A stretch of DNA of 64,000 nucleotides, from the NCBI RefSeq assembly GCF_902506265.1, contig NZ_LR733556.1:2148415-2212414 (forward strand). The letters run 5' to 3'. Position 1 is the stretch's first letter. Every line of letters begins with the position of its first letter. This document shows, piece by piece, positions 34,508-42,721 of the stretch. The notes beneath the pieces are model-generated. The model made no database searches. It had not been told where the DNA came from and saw nothing but the letters and a program-made list of their open reading frames with translations. This DNA is from Flavobacterium sp. 9AF (GTDB taxonomy: Bacteria; Bacteroidota; Bacteroidia; Flavobacteriales; Flavobacteriaceae). The translations under genes and the position numbers were made by a program.

Positions 34508-35449
34508 TTACATTAAAAATTTTCCGCTTATAGAGTTGTTGTTTTGAACCATATGCATTACCTCTGCGAATAAATTAGCACATGAAACAACTTTTATTTT
34601 TGTTGATTCTTTCTTTAAAGGAATAGAATCTGTTACTATTAATTCTAATAATTTAGAATTCTCAATTTTTTCATAGGCATTGCCTGATAAAATAGCGTGA
34701 GTACAAATGGCTCTAACACTTAATGCTCCTCTTTCCATCATTACATCGGCAGCCTTAGCTAAAGTACCTCCAGTGTCAATCATATCATCAACTAAGATTA
34801 CATTTCGTCCAGTAACATCTCCTATTAACTCCATCGTGTCAATCACATTAGCCTTCTTACGTTGTTTATAACAAACAACTACATCCGATTCTAAGAATTT
34901 AGAATACGCATAAGCTCTTTTAGATCCACCCATATCTGGTGAAGCAATTGTTAGATTTTCTAAATTCAAACTTTTAACATAAGGTAAAAAAATCGTAGAC
35001 GCAAACAAATGATCTACTGGCTTTTCGAAAAAACCTTGGATTTGATCCGCATGTAAATCCATAGTCATAATTCGTGTAGCACCAGCTGTTTCCAACAATT
35101 TAGCTACTAGCTTTGCTCCTATTGGCACTCTTGGCTTATCTTTTCTATCTTGTCTTGCCCATCCAAAATAAGGAATTACTGCAGTAATATGACGAGCAGA
35201 TGCTCTTTTTGCTGCATCGATCATCAATAACAATTCCATTAAATTATCTGAACTAGGAAAAGTAGAACAAACAAGAAAAACACGCAACCCTCTAATCGAT
35301 TCTTCAAACGAAGGTTGAAATTCTCCATCACTATATTTTGAGAACGTAATATTACCTAGCTCCACTCCATAGCTTTTCGCTATTTTTTCGGCTAAGTACA
35401 CACTCTGAGAACATGCAAATATTTTTGCTTCAGGCTCGTTGTATGACAT
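34508..35449 (-). CDS. prs: ribose-phosphate pyrophosphokinase
   Basis: Makes PRPP from ribose 5-phosphate and ATP for nucleotide, His and Trp synthesis. Motifs: FSKYSDGEFQPSFEESIRG, YFGWARQDRKDKPRVPIGAK (flexible loop/ATP site), TMDLHADQIQGFF with the metal-binding His, and the PRPP loop VILVDDMIDTGGTLAKAA. Length 313 residues is normal. Start MSYNEPEAKIFACS follows an A-rich leader. It heads the prs-rplY pair. Confidence 0.95.
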   Translation of the reverse strand: MSYNEPEAKIFACSQSVYLAEKIAKSYGVELGNITFSKYSDGEFQPSFEESIRGLRVFLVCSTFPSSDNLMELLLMIDAAKRASARHITAVIPYFGWARQDRKDKPRVPIGAKLVAKLLETAGATRIMTMDLHADQIQGFFEKPVDHLFASTIFLPYVKSLNLENLTIASPDMGGSKRAYAYSKFLESDVVVCYKQRKKANVIDTMELIGDVTGRNVILVDDMIDTGGTLAKAADVMMERGALSVRAICTHAILSGNAYEKIENSKLLELIVTDSIPLKKESTKIKVVSCANLFAEVMHMVQNNNSISGKFLM

Positions 35450-35501
35450 CTTAATTTGTTGTTTAGTAGTTGTTTAGTGTTGTGTTGTTATTATCGAGGT
35501 G

Positions 35502-35509
35502 CAAATTTA
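35502..35509 (-). promoter_or_regulatory. candidate -7 element for prs
   Basis: TAAATTTG on the complement, 52 bp before the prs start. The leader is rich in repeated AAACAACTA/ACAACAC units; no -33 TTG at normal spacing. Confidence 0.45.
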
Positions 35510-35574
35510 GAAATAAATTTGGACTCTGAAAGTAAATTTTCAAGTATTTTAGTTCTATTTTTTAAAAATTTAAT

Positions 35575-35582
35575 TACATTTG
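35575..35582 (+). promoter_or_regulatory. candidate -7 element for tRNA-Leu
   Basis: TACATTTG matches TAnnTTTG, 41 bp before the mature tRNA 5' end. Confidence 0.45.
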
Positions 35583-35623
35583 CACTCTCAAAAACAAAAT
35601 AACGTTATATAATTTTGTTTTAT

Positions 35624-35703
35624 GCCTTGGTGGCGGAATTGGTAGACGCGCACGACTCAAACTCGTGTTCTTCGGAGTGTGGGTTCGATTCCCACCCAAG
35701 GTA
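35624..35703 (+). tRNA. tRNA-Leu (anticodon CAA)
   Basis: Class II tRNA. Acceptor GCCTTGG pairs with CCAAGGT, discriminator A at 35703. D-arm GCG/CGC, anticodon stem CACGA/TCGTG enclosing CTCAAAC (anticodon CAA), a long variable arm, and T-arm GTGGG/CCCAC around TTCGATT. CCA is not encoded. Confidence 0.95.
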
Positions 35704-35706
35704 CTT

Positions 35707-35740
35707 AAGCTTCAACAAATTGTTGAAGCTTTTTTATTTT
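35707..35740. terminator. terminator after tRNA-Leu, shared with the convergent permease gene
   Basis: Stem AAGCTTCAAC (35707-35716) and GTTGAAGCTT (35722-35731), then TTTTTATTTT. Confidence 0.85.
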
Positions 35741-36933
35741 AAAATTTCTTTATTCACTCTTCCAGAGGCAATCCAAGAAGACAATAATCCTAAAGGAATT
35801 ATTGTTCCTATCACTAATAAGATATTTAAAATATCAAATTTAACTGGATAAGCTATAGTTGCTGTAATCATTAAGATAGAAAATTGTTGTTGCAAAACAA
35901 CCAACAAACAACCTAACAAAATCCCAAACAACAAGCCTATGACTGTTATCATGACGCCTTGAATAAAAAAAACATTTCTTATTTCTTTAAATGTTAACCC
36001 AATATTATAAAGTGTATTAATATTTTCTTTTTTATCAATAATAATCATAACAATAGCACCAGCCAAACAAAAAAGTGTCAATATAACCACAAGTGTACTA
36101 AAAAGGTAAATAAACAAATTTTCCGAATTTAGCATTTTATATAAAGAATCATTTAATTGAACTTTCGTTCTAATTTCAACTTTGTTTTTAAAAATATTTT
36201 GCAATTCAGCAATTATCACTTCATCAGATACTATACTGTCTTTTTTTATTTCTATACTACTTATTTGATTCTGTTTAAATCCAAATAGTTTTCTCGCAAT
36301 TTCAATATCGCAAAATACATATTTATTATCGATATCTTCATTAATGTTGAACATTCCAACGGGTTGTAATCCAATTATATTAAAAGCACTTTCATTACTT
36401 TCTATCAGACCACTTCCAGGTTTAGGGGAAAAAACTTCTAAAGAATGCTGGTAATCAAATAAACCTAAGGATAATTTTCTAGCAATTTCACTACCCACAA
36501 TAGCTTCTTTAGTATTAGATGCTATCCAATTTCCCACATAAACATAATTATTGATTTTTGTCACATTTACATAAAAACTATCCACTCCTTTAATTGAAGC
36601 AATTTGCTCTTTATTATTATACTTAAACAGGACTCTATCCTCAATAATTTTACTAAAACGAATTATCTTTTTAGTACTTTTTAATTTGACTTCTTCTTCT
36701 TTATTTAAGACAAATGATTTTCCAGTTTTAGCAGTAATTTTAAAGTCTGGATCAGAGGAATTACTATAACTAAGAGTAAAGTCTCTTAAGCCACTAAATA
36801 TAGACAAAAAGACAAATAAAGACATCGCGCTTGCAACAATAGCCACTGAAGAAATAATTGTTATAATATTTATGGCAGAATTTTTACTAAGACTTACCGC
36901 ATATCTTCTAGCTATGTAAAAAGGAAAATACAA
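35734..36933 (-). CDS. ABC transporter permease, FtsX/LolC-E type
   Basis: A 399-residue inner-membrane protein. One N-terminal TM helix (about 20-45; INIITIISSVAIVASAMSLF), a large periplasmic MacB-PCD-like domain (about 50-270) and three C-terminal TM helices (about 275-390) give the four-helix FtsX topology. The start FPFYIARRYAVSLSKNSAIN is typical of LolC/LolE-like lipoprotein-releasing permeases in Bacteroidota. No ATPase gene is adjacent. rbfA ends 3 bp upstream, so the two form an operon. Confidence 0.87.
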   Translation of the reverse strand: MYFPFYIARRYAVSLSKNSAINIITIISSVAIVASAMSLFVFLSIFSGLRDFTLSYSNSSDPDFKITAKTGKSFVLNKEEEVKLKSTKKIIRFSKIIEDRVLFKYNNKEQIASIKGVDSFYVNVTKINNYVYVGNWIASNTKEAIVGSEIARKLSLGLFDYQHSLEVFSPKPGSGLIESNESAFNIIGLQPVGMFNINEDIDNKYVFCDIEIARKLFGFKQNQISSIEIKKDSIVSDEVIIAELQNIFKNKVEIRTKVQLNDSLYKMLNSENLFIYLFSTLVVILTLFCLAGAIVMIIIDKKENINTLYNIGLTFKEIRNVFFIQGVMITVIGLLFGILLGCLLVVLQQQFSILMITATIAYPVKFDILNILLVIGTIIPLGLLSSWIASGRVNKEILK

Positions 36934-36936
36934 TTG

Positions 36937-37329
36937 TTATGATTTTTTTCTTTTATCTAATAATTCAGGATTTAAAACAGGATTTTCTTTACCACTGAGT
37001 GCGTTATCGATTTTTTCGATATAATCCAAACTATCATCAATATAAAAAATCAAGTTAGGAACTTTTCTCAATTGATTTTTCACTCTTTGTGATAAATCAT
37101 GTTTAATTAAAGGAGTATTTGTTTTGATTGCATCCAAAATTTCTGCAGATTTATCTGTTGGAAAAATACTCAAAAATACTTTTGCAATTGACAAATCTGA
37201 TGTTACATTAACTTTAGAAACAGATATAACTAAATTAGAAATACCGTTTTTTCTTATTTCTCCTTGCAAAATATCCACTAAATCATTTTGCAAAAGCGCA
37301 CCTATTTTTTTCTGTCTATTCGTTTCCAT
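36937..37329 (-). CDS. rbfA: 30S ribosome-binding factor A
   Basis: Maturation factor for the 16S rRNA 5' helix in the small subunit. METNRQKKIGALLQNDLVDI, then SVSKVNVTSDLSIAKVFLSI and the C-terminal VPNLIFYIDDSLDYIEKIDN are typical of the KH-like RbfA fold. Length 130 residues is normal. It is 3 bp upstream of the FtsX-like permease gene, an arrangement I know from other flavobacteria. Confidence 0.93.
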   Translation of the reverse strand: METNRQKKIGALLQNDLVDILQGEIRKNGISNLVISVSKVNVTSDLSIAKVFLSIFPTDKSAEILDAIKTNTPLIKHDLSQRVKNQLRKVPNLIFYIDDSLDYIEKIDNALSGKENPVLNPELLDKRKKS

Positions 37330-37433
37330 TTTGCAAAAATAAGGAATAAAACAATAAAGTTTAATTCATTTGCTTTTTTTGAAAAACAATCTTTTGTTAT
37401 TTTGTAATAATTCTAAACAAAGAAATATTTAAA

Positions 37434-37835
37434 ATGAGAAAAGTTGAACACATTGGCATAGCGGTTAAAAATTTAAAAACTTCAAATATAATTTATGAAA
37501 AACTATTGGGCATTGCACCATACAAACAAGAAGAAGTAGAAACCGAAGGAGTGATGACCTCTTTTTTTCAAGTTGGACCAAATAAAATAGAACTACTTGA
37601 ATCTACTAAAGAAAATAGTCCTATCGCAAAATTCATAGAAAAAAAAGGAGAAGGAATTCATCATATTGCATTTGAAGTAGAAAATATCTTAGAAGAAATG
37701 GAAAGACTAAAAAAAGAAGGTTTTATACTTTTAAATGAAAAACCAAAGAAAGGCGCTGATAATAAATGGGTTGCTTTTATTCACCCAAAAGAAACCAACG
37801 GTGTTTTAATAGAACTTTGTGAAGACATAAAATAA
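37434..37835 (+). CDS. mce: methylmalonyl-CoA epimerase
   Basis: Vicinal-oxygen-chelate enzyme interconverting (R)- and (S)-methylmalonyl-CoA in propionate metabolism. The metal-ligand motifs are visible: VEHIGIAVKNLKTSN, IELLESTKENSPI, GIHHIAFEVENI and the C-terminal GVLIELCED. At 133 residues it is full length. The mutase genes are not in the window. It is divergent from rbfA. Confidence 0.92.
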   Translation: MRKVEHIGIAVKNLKTSNIIYEKLLGIAPYKQEEVETEGVMTSFFQVGPNKIELLESTKENSPIAKFIEKKGEGIHHIAFEVENILEEMERLKKEGFILLNEKPKKGADNKWVAFIHPKETNGVLIELCEDIK

Positions 37836-37849
37836 AAGTCAAAAAAATG

Positions 37850-37880
37850 TTGCACTGAAAAAAAAATAGTAGTAATATTG
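37850..37880 (+). promoter_or_regulatory. promoter of tRNA-Met
   Basis: TTG (37850-37852), 20 bp, TAATATTG (37873-37880), one mismatch to TAnnTTTG. Confidence 0.5.
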
Positions 37881-37946
37881 CATCCTCAAAATTAAGTCAC
37901 TGACTTTTTTTGTTGTAAGCATTTTTTTATAGAATTGCAAACAACT

Positions 37947-38020
37947 GGTCCTATAGCTCAGTTGGTTAGAGCACCTGACTCATAATCAGGTGGTCCCTGG
38001 TTCGAGCCCAGGTGGGACCA
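37947..38020 (+). tRNA. tRNA with CAT anticodon (tRNA-Met, or Ile2)
   Basis: Acceptor GGTCCTA/TGGGACC with discriminator A at 38020; D-arm GCTC/GAGC; anticodon arm CCTGA-CTCATAA-TCAGG gives CAT; T-arm CCTGG/CCAGG around TTCGAGC. The body is not an initiator tRNA: it starts with a G-C pair. Elongator Met is most likely; a lysidine-modified Ile2 cannot be excluded from sequence alone. CCA is not encoded. Confidence 0.93.
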
Positions 38021-38027
38021 CAACAAA

Positions 38028-38066
38028 ACAAAATAGCCTTTTTAAAAAGGCTATTTTGTTTTTTAT
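38028..38066 (+). terminator. terminator after tRNA-Met
   Basis: A 32-bp perfect palindrome, 38028-38059, centred on GCCTTTTTAAAAAGGC, then TTTTTT. Confidence 0.88.
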
Positions 38067-38211
38067 AAAGAAAATAATTTTAAAAGTTTTTGTTTGAAAA
38101 AATTGTTAAATACAGAAATATTTATATTTTCGTAATTAATAATATGATTGGCCTCAATTTTTATTCACAGAATATTAAAGAACATTTTCTTTTTTAATTA
38201 GAAAAAGTTTA

Positions 38212-38219
38212 TATTTTTG
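38212..38219 (+). promoter_or_regulatory. candidate -7 element for the PID-type mini-protein
   Basis: TATTTTTG ends 7 bp before the first ATG (38227). The transcript would begin at about that codon, so ATG at 38236 or 38239 may be the real start. Confidence 0.45.
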
Positions 38220-38226
38220 TAACCTA

Positions 38227-38439
38227 ATGAAGATTATGATGAACAAAAGACTTATTCTTTTATTGGTTTTGATGTCTTTTCAGAATGCTTTTTCTGATTC
38301 GACACCACCACCTCCACCACCTACACCACCACCAGGATTACCTATTGACACTGGTGTAATTGCTTTGCTATTAACTGGATTACTACTCGGCTATTATTTA
38401 ATTCGAAAAATAAATTCTAAAAAAGAATCTTACAGATAA
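38227..38439 (+). CDS. small proline-rich protein with PID-type C-terminal sorting signal
   Basis: A 70-residue protein. N-terminal signal peptide (RLILLLVLMSFQNAFSD, about 8-24), then a Pro tract (TPPPPPPTPPPG), the motif LPIDTG, one hydrophobic helix (VIALLLTGLLLGYYLI) and a basic tail (RKINSKKESYR). This tripartite motif-helix-basic arrangement is that of exosortase/sortase-type targets. The Pro-PID form matches, from memory, short Bacteroidota proteins called PID-CTERM. No exosortase is in the window. Three in-frame ATGs (38227, 38236, 38239) are candidate starts. It stops 3 bp before the convergent ribE end. Confidence 0.7.
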   Translation: MKIMMNKRLILLLVLMSFQNAFSDSTPPPPPPTPPPGLPIDTGVIALLLTGLLLGYYLIRKINSKKESYR

Positions 38440-38442
38440 AGA

Positions 38443-39033
38443 TTAGAGTCTTAAGTCTTGTAGCCTTTTTACGTATTTACCAATTACATCAAATTCTAAA
38501 TTAACAAGAGTACCCACCTTAATTTTTTTGAAGGTTGTGTTCTCATAAGTATATGGTATTATTGCTACAGAAAACTCATTCTCCTTAGAATCTACAACTG
38601 TAAGACTTGTTCCGTTTACCGTTATAGAACCTTTCTCAATGGTAATATTTTGAAGATTTTTATTATATTCAAAAGTAAAGTACCAACTACCTTCTGCTTC
38701 TTTTATTTCTTTACAAACACCTGTTTGATCAACATGACCTTGCACAATATGCCCATCTAACCTATCACCTAACTTCATTGCTCGTTCAAGATTAACAATA
38801 TCATCGATATTCCAATAATTAATATTTGTCTTCTCTATTGTTTCCTTAATTGCTGTCACAGTATAAACCTCTCCATCTATCGCCACAACGGTTAGGCAAA
38901 TACCATTATGAGCCACACTTTGATCAATTTTTAATTCATTGGTAATTTTAGAAGCAATTTTCAAATGCAAATTCTCCTTTTCTTTGATAATTTCTTTTAT
39001 AGTTCCTAATGTTTCAACAATACCTGTAAACAT
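38443..39033 (-). CDS. ribE: riboflavin synthase, alpha chain
   Basis: Dismutates two 6,7-dimethyl-8-ribityllumazine to riboflavin. The internally duplicated lumazine-binding domains are visible: MFTGIVETLGTI with VAHNGICLTVVAI in the first, and LDGHIVQGHVDQTGVC with VNGTSLTVVDS in the second. Length 196 residues is normal. No FMN riboswitch is seen in the 57-bp upstream gap, which is shared with divergent pdxA. Confidence 0.94.
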   Translation of the reverse strand: MFTGIVETLGTIKEIIKEKENLHLKIASKITNELKIDQSVAHNGICLTVVAIDGEVYTVTAIKETIEKTNINYWNIDDIVNLERAMKLGDRLDGHIVQGHVDQTGVCKEIKEAEGSWYFTFEYNKNLQNITIEKGSITVNGTSLTVVDSKENEFSVAIIPYTYENTTFKKIKVGTLVNLEFDVIGKYVKRLQDLRL

Positions 39034-39049
39034 AACTGATTTATTTTAC

Positions 39050-39057
39050 TAAATTTG
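39050..39057 (+). promoter_or_regulatory. candidate -7 element for pdxA
   Basis: TAAATTTG fits TAnnTTTG, 33 bp before the pdxA start. Confidence 0.45.
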
Positions 39058-39090
39058 TGGTTCAAAAGTAAGGAATAAATCTAACTAGTT

Positions 39091-40134
39091 ATGGTTAAAA
39101 AGGGAGAAAATATAATTGTAGGTATATCTATAGGAGATTTAAACGGAATAGGTCCTGAAGTAGTATTAAAAACATTTGAAGATAATAGAATGCTAGAATT
39201 ATGCACTCCTATAATTTTCGCAAATGTTAAAATCATGTCTTTCCTTAAGAAGAATTTAAATTTAGATTCTAATTTACAAGGCATAGATAATTTAGAGCAA
39301 ATTGTTTTAGGCAAAATTAATGTTCTAAATGTATGGAAAGAAGGCGTAAATCTTGAATTTGGAAAAAATGATAGTACAGTAGGCAAATATGCTATAAAAT
39401 CTTTTCAAACCGCTACTAAAGCATTAAAAGAAAAGAGTATAGATGTATTAATAACGGCTCCTATTAACAAATATAATATTCAATCTGAAGATTTCAAATT
39501 CCCTGGTCACACCGATTATTTAGATAAAGAGCTATCTGGTAGCGCTTTGATGCTTATGATTCATGAAAAATTAAAAATTGGTTTATTAACCGATCATATT
39601 CCAGTAAATGAAATTTCTAAACACTTAACTCCAGAATTATTAGAAAGAAAGACAGATACTATACACAAAACATTAGAACAAGATTTTGGAATCACAAGAC
39701 CTAAAATAGCCATATTGGGATTAAATCCCCACAGCGGAGATAATGGTGTAATTGGCAATGAAGAAGAAGCTATTATAAAGCCTACCATAAAAAAAATGTT
39801 TGATCAAGGAAAAATGGTATTTGGTCCTTATGCTTCTGATAGTTTTTTTGGATCCTTACAACATGAAAAATATGATGCCATATTAGCGATGTATCATGAC
39901 CAAGGTTTAATTCCTTTTAAAACTTTATCTTTTGGCAAGGGTGTTAATTTCACAGCTGGTTTAAATCGTATTCGTACCTCACCTGATCATGGTACTGCAT
40001 ATGAAATAGCAGGAAAAGGAATTGCGAATCATGATTCATTTAAAGAAGCTGTTTATCTTGCATTAGATATTTACAAGAATCGGAATGAATATCAAGAACT
40101 TACAAAAAAACCCTTAAAAGCCAAACAAAATTAG
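39091..40134 (+). CDS. pdxA: 4-hydroxythreonine-4-phosphate dehydrogenase
   Basis: NAD-dependent step of deoxyxylulose-5-phosphate-dependent pyridoxal phosphate synthesis. Motifs: ISIGDLNGIGPEVVLKTF (phosphate site), LITAPINKYNI, FPGHTDYLDKEL with a metal-binding His, GLNPHSGDNG, and YHDQGLIPFKTLSFGKGVNF. Length 347 residues is normal. The normal start aligns with the family. It is followed by a separate promoter for the DUF177-rpmF unit. Confidence 0.94.
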   Translation: MVKKGENIIVGISIGDLNGIGPEVVLKTFEDNRMLELCTPIIFANVKIMSFLKKNLNLDSNLQGIDNLEQIVLGKINVLNVWKEGVNLEFGKNDSTVGKYAIKSFQTATKALKEKSIDVLITAPINKYNIQSEDFKFPGHTDYLDKELSGSALMLMIHEKLKIGLLTDHIPVNEISKHLTPELLERKTDTIHKTLEQDFGITRPKIAILGLNPHSGDNGVIGNEEEAIIKPTIKKMFDQGKMVFGPYASDSFFGSLQHEKYDAILAMYHDQGLIPFKTLSFGKGVNFTAGLNRIRTSPDHGTAYEIAGKGIANHDSFKEAVYLALDIYKNRNEYQELTKKPLKAKQN

Positions 40135-40163
40135 TTGTAAACAAAAAAATGTTTATAACATGT

Positions 40164-40191
40164 TTGATTTTACAATAATTTTATATCTTTG
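40164..40191 (+). promoter_or_regulatory. promoter of the DUF177-rpmF operon
   Basis: TTG (40164-40166), 17 bp, TATCTTTG (40184-40191): full consensus match, 29 bp before the first gene. One of the best promoters in the window. Confidence 0.75.
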
Positions 40192-40220
40192 CAACCCTTA
40201 AAGAAAGGTTAACTGTTGTT

Positions 40221-40763
40221 ATGAAAAATTTAAAAGCATATTTGATTCAGTTTTCTGGATTAAAAATAGGAAGGCATCAGTTTGATTATCAATTAGATAA
40301 TTCGTTCTTTGAACAATTTAATTATGAAGACTTTAACAGTGTAAATGTTACAGTTGACTTAATTTTAGAAAAAAAAAGCAATATGCTTGAATTAAATTTT
40401 AAGCATAAGGGAATTGTTAATGTTCCTTGCGATTTAACAAATGAACCATTTGATTTACCTATAAAAGGCAAATTAAAGTTGATTGTGAATTTTGGAGAAT
40501 CATTTAATGATGAAAATGAAGAGTTGCTCATTTTACCTCACGGTGAATTTCAGCTAGATGTTTCTCAATACGTATATGAAATGATTGTTCTTTCTGTTCC
40601 AGCCAAAAGGATACATCCAGGCATTAAAGATGGTACATTAAAAACAGATGTTCTAAATAAATTAGATGAATTATCTCCAAAAAAAGAAGATAAGACAGCA
40701 GGTGAAGATAAAAATATTGACCCAAGGTGGGAAAATTTAAAAAAACTATTAACGGATAAATAA
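40221..40763 (+). CDS. DUF177 (YceD) family protein
   Basis: A 180-residue soluble protein of the YceD/DUF177 family, which is regularly encoded just before rpmF and implicated in 23S rRNA or large-subunit assembly. It has the family feature VNVPCDLTNEPFDLPIKGKL and a C-terminal VPAKRIHPGI plus DPRWENLKKLL. The CxxC pair of some members is reduced to a single Cys. It ends 9 bp before rpmF, so is probably co-transcribed with it. Confidence 0.88.
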   Translation: MKNLKAYLIQFSGLKIGRHQFDYQLDNSFFEQFNYEDFNSVNVTVDLILEKKSNMLELNFKHKGIVNVPCDLTNEPFDLPIKGKLKLIVNFGESFNDENEELLILPHGEFQLDVSQYVYEMIVLSVPAKRIHPGIKDGTLKTDVLNKLDELSPKKEDKTAGEDKNIDPRWENLKKLLTDK

Positions 40764-40772
40764 TATAGTAAA

Positions 40773-40967
40773 ATGGCACATCCTAAGAGAAAAACCTCGA
40801 AAACGAGAAGAGACAAAAGAAGAACGCACTATAAAGCGTCTGTTCCTCAAATTGCAACATGTCCTGTTACAGGTGAAGCGCATTTATACCACAGAGCTTA
40901 CTGGCACGAAGGTAAAATGTATTACAGAGGTCAAGTAGTAATTGATAAAGCAGAAGCTGTAGCTTAA
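40773..40967 (+). CDS. rpmF: 50S ribosomal protein L32
   Basis: Small basic ribosomal protein of 64 residues: [20 protein letters not shown] is the typical bL32 N-terminus, and [15 protein letters not shown] the remnant of the zinc-ribbon. Only one cysteine remains, so it is a zinc-independent form. It follows DUF177 by 9 bp and is closed by a terminator before fabH. Confidence 0.95.
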   Translation: MAHPKRKTSKTRRDKRRTHYKASVPQIATCPVTGEAHLYHRAYWHEGKMYYRGQVVIDKAEAVA

Positions 40968-40988
40968 TTGCTTTAATAAAATAGAGAA

Positions 40989-41016
40989 AAACTCTCACAA
41001 AGTGAGAGTTTTTTTG
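40989..41016 (+). terminator. terminator between rpmF and fabH
   Basis: Stem AAACTCTCAC (40989-40998) and GTGAGAGTTT (41002-41011), 3-nt loop, then TTTTTG. It divides the classic rpmF-fabH cluster. Confidence 0.85.
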
Positions 41017-41127
41017 TTAATATACTTTTTTTATGTTAAAATCTCTATTTTTATCAGGTTTGATTTTTTTTTTGTAATTTCAAACACTTTTTTAATAAGC
41101 AATTCTTAAAAAAGAAAAATTATTTTT

Positions 41128-42126
41128 ATGAATAAAATTACAGCCGCAATAACAGCAATTGGCTCCTATGTTCCTGATTACATTTTATCTAATCAAGTAT
41201 TAGAAACTATGGTGGATACTAATGATGAATGGATAACCACAAGAACAGGAATTAAAGAAAGAAGAATTCTCAAAGAAGAAGGTGAAGGAACTTCTTTTTT
41301 AGCAATAAAAGCTGCTCAGAATTTAATTGAAAAAGCCCATATTGATCCAAAAGAAATTGATTTGGTAATTATGGCAACGGCAACACCCGATATGCCTGTA
41401 GCTTCAACTGGTGTATATGTAGCCACAAAAATAGGCGCAACTAATGCATTCGCTTTTGACTTACAAGCTGCTTGCTCCAGTTTTTTATATGGAATGTCTA
41501 CCGCTTCAGCCTATATTCAATCAGGAAAATATAAAAAAGTTTTATTAATTGGTGCAGATAAAATGTCTTCCATTATAGACTATACTGATCGTGCCACATG
41601 TATCATTTTTGGTGATGGTGGTGGAGCTGTTTTATTTGAACCAAATGAAGAAGGATTTGGGCTTCAAGATGAAATATTAAGAAGTGATGGAATAGGAAGA
41701 GAATTTCTTAAAATTGAAGCTGGCGGTTCTATTTTACCTGCATCTGAAGAAACAGTAAAAAACAAACAACATTTCGTTTTCCAAGATGGAAAAACAGTTT
41801 TTAAATATGCTGTCTCTGGAATGGCTGATGTTAGTGAAAAAATAATGGAAAGAAACCAATTAACACATGATGATGTTAACTGGTTAGTTGCTCATCAAGC
41901 AAATAAAAGAATTATTGATGCAACAGCTAATAGAATGGGAGTAGATGAATCAAAAGTTTTAATAAACATTCATAAATATGGTAACACCACATCTGCTACT
42001 CTACCTTTATTGTTATGTGATTTTGAAAATCAATTAAAAAAAGGAGATAATATTATTTTTGCAGCTTTTGGAGGTGGCTTCACATGGGGAGCAATCTATT
42101 TAAAGTGGGCTTACGATAAAAAATAA
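41128..42126 (+). CDS. fabH: beta-ketoacyl-ACP synthase III
   Basis: Condenses acetyl- or branched acyl-CoA with malonyl-ACP to start fatty acid synthesis. The Cys-His-Asn triad is visible: DLQAACSSFLYGM, WLVAHQANKRIIDA, and HKYGNTTSATLPLL. Length 332 residues is normal. It is followed after 24 bp by accB and then accC, so initiation and malonyl-CoA supply are encoded together. Confidence 0.95.
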   Translation: MNKITAAITAIGSYVPDYILSNQVLETMVDTNDEWITTRTGIKERRILKEEGEGTSFLAIKAAQNLIEKAHIDPKEIDLVIMATATPDMPVASTGVYVATKIGATNAFAFDLQAACSSFLYGMSTASAYIQSGKYKKVLLIGADKMSSIIDYTDRATCIIFGDGGGAVLFEPNEEGFGLQDEILRSDGIGREFLKIEAGGSILPASEETVKNKQHFVFQDGKTVFKYAVSGMADVSEKIMERNQLTHDDVNWLVAHQANKRIIDATANRMGVDESKVLINIHKYGNTTSATLPLLLCDFENQLKKGDNIIFAAFGGGFTWGAIYLKWAYDKK

Positions 42127-42150
42127 CAAACCAAACCAAATTTCAAAAGT

Positions 42151-42639
42151 ATGGATATTAGAGAAATTCAAAACTTAATTAAATTTGTAGCAAAATCAGG
42201 AGCTACCGAAGTAAAATTAGAAATGGATGATTTTAAAATCACCATAAAAACAACTAACGAAGGAGCAGAAAACACAACTACTTATGTACAACATGTACCA
42301 GTAACAAACGCTCTTCCTCAAGCTCCAGCAAATCAACCTGTAGCACCAACAGCTCCAGCAGTTGTAGCAACTTCTAAAGATAGTGATGATAGTTCAAAAT
42401 ATATTACTATAAAATCTCCTATAATTGGTACTTTTTACAGAAAACCAGCACCAGATAAACCTGTTTTTGTAGAAGTTGGTAGTTCAGTTTCTAAAGGAGA
42501 TGTAGTCTGTGTGATTGAAGCTATGAAATTATTCAATGAAATTGAATCCGAAATTTCAGGTAAAATAGTTAAAATATTAGTAGACGATTCTTCTCCAGTA
42601 GAATTCGATCAACCTTTATTTTTAGTTGATCCATCTTAA
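42151..42639 (+). CDS. accB: acetyl-CoA carboxylase, biotin carboxyl carrier protein
   Basis: BCCP subunit. An N-terminal region (MDIREIQNLIKFVAKSGATE) is followed by a Pro/Ala-rich linker (about 50-85) and the biotinyl domain, with the biotin lysine in VIEAMKLFNEIESE, and a preceding IKSPIIGTFYRKPAPDK thumb region. Length 162 residues is typical. It is 82 bp upstream of accC; the gap holds a small hairpin and repeated TCTAATT units. Confidence 0.95.
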   Translation: MDIREIQNLIKFVAKSGATEVKLEMDDFKITIKTTNEGAENTTTYVQHVPVTNALPQAPANQPVAPTAPAVVATSKDSDDSSKYITIKSPIIGTFYRKPAPDKPVFVEVGSSVSKGDVVCVIEAMKLFNEIESEISGKIVKILVDDSSPVEFDQPLFLVDPS

Positions 42640-42660
42640 TAAAGTTAGAGATTAGTATTT

Positions 42661-42712
42661 AGAAGTAATAACTTCTTTTTGTCTAATTGACATATTGTCT
42701 AATTATCTAATT
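42661..42712 (+). repeat. hairpin and TCTAATT repeats in the accB-accC gap
   Basis: AGAAGT (42661-42666) pairs with ACTTCT (42671-42676) before TTTTG, a weak terminator-like hairpin. It is followed by TGTCTAATT (42680-42688), TGTCTAATT (42696-42704) and ATCTAATT (42705-42712). Confidence 0.55.
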
Positions 42713-42721
42713 AAAAATATT

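Noticed and set aside
35615..35851. Open frame encoding a Leu/Val/Asp/Ser-rich peptide over the tRNA-Leu
   Set aside because: The reading passes through the tRNA gene; its apparent protein is translated tRNA sequence with no codon-level signal.
38310..38370. LPXTG-type sortase anchor
   Set aside because: LPIDTG has an extra residue, and the organism is Gram-negative Bacteroidota; the PID-type signal reading explains it better.
38443..39090. FMN riboswitch or other RNA switch before ribE
   Set aside because: Only 57 bp separate ribE from divergent pdxA; no conserved RFN structure fits.
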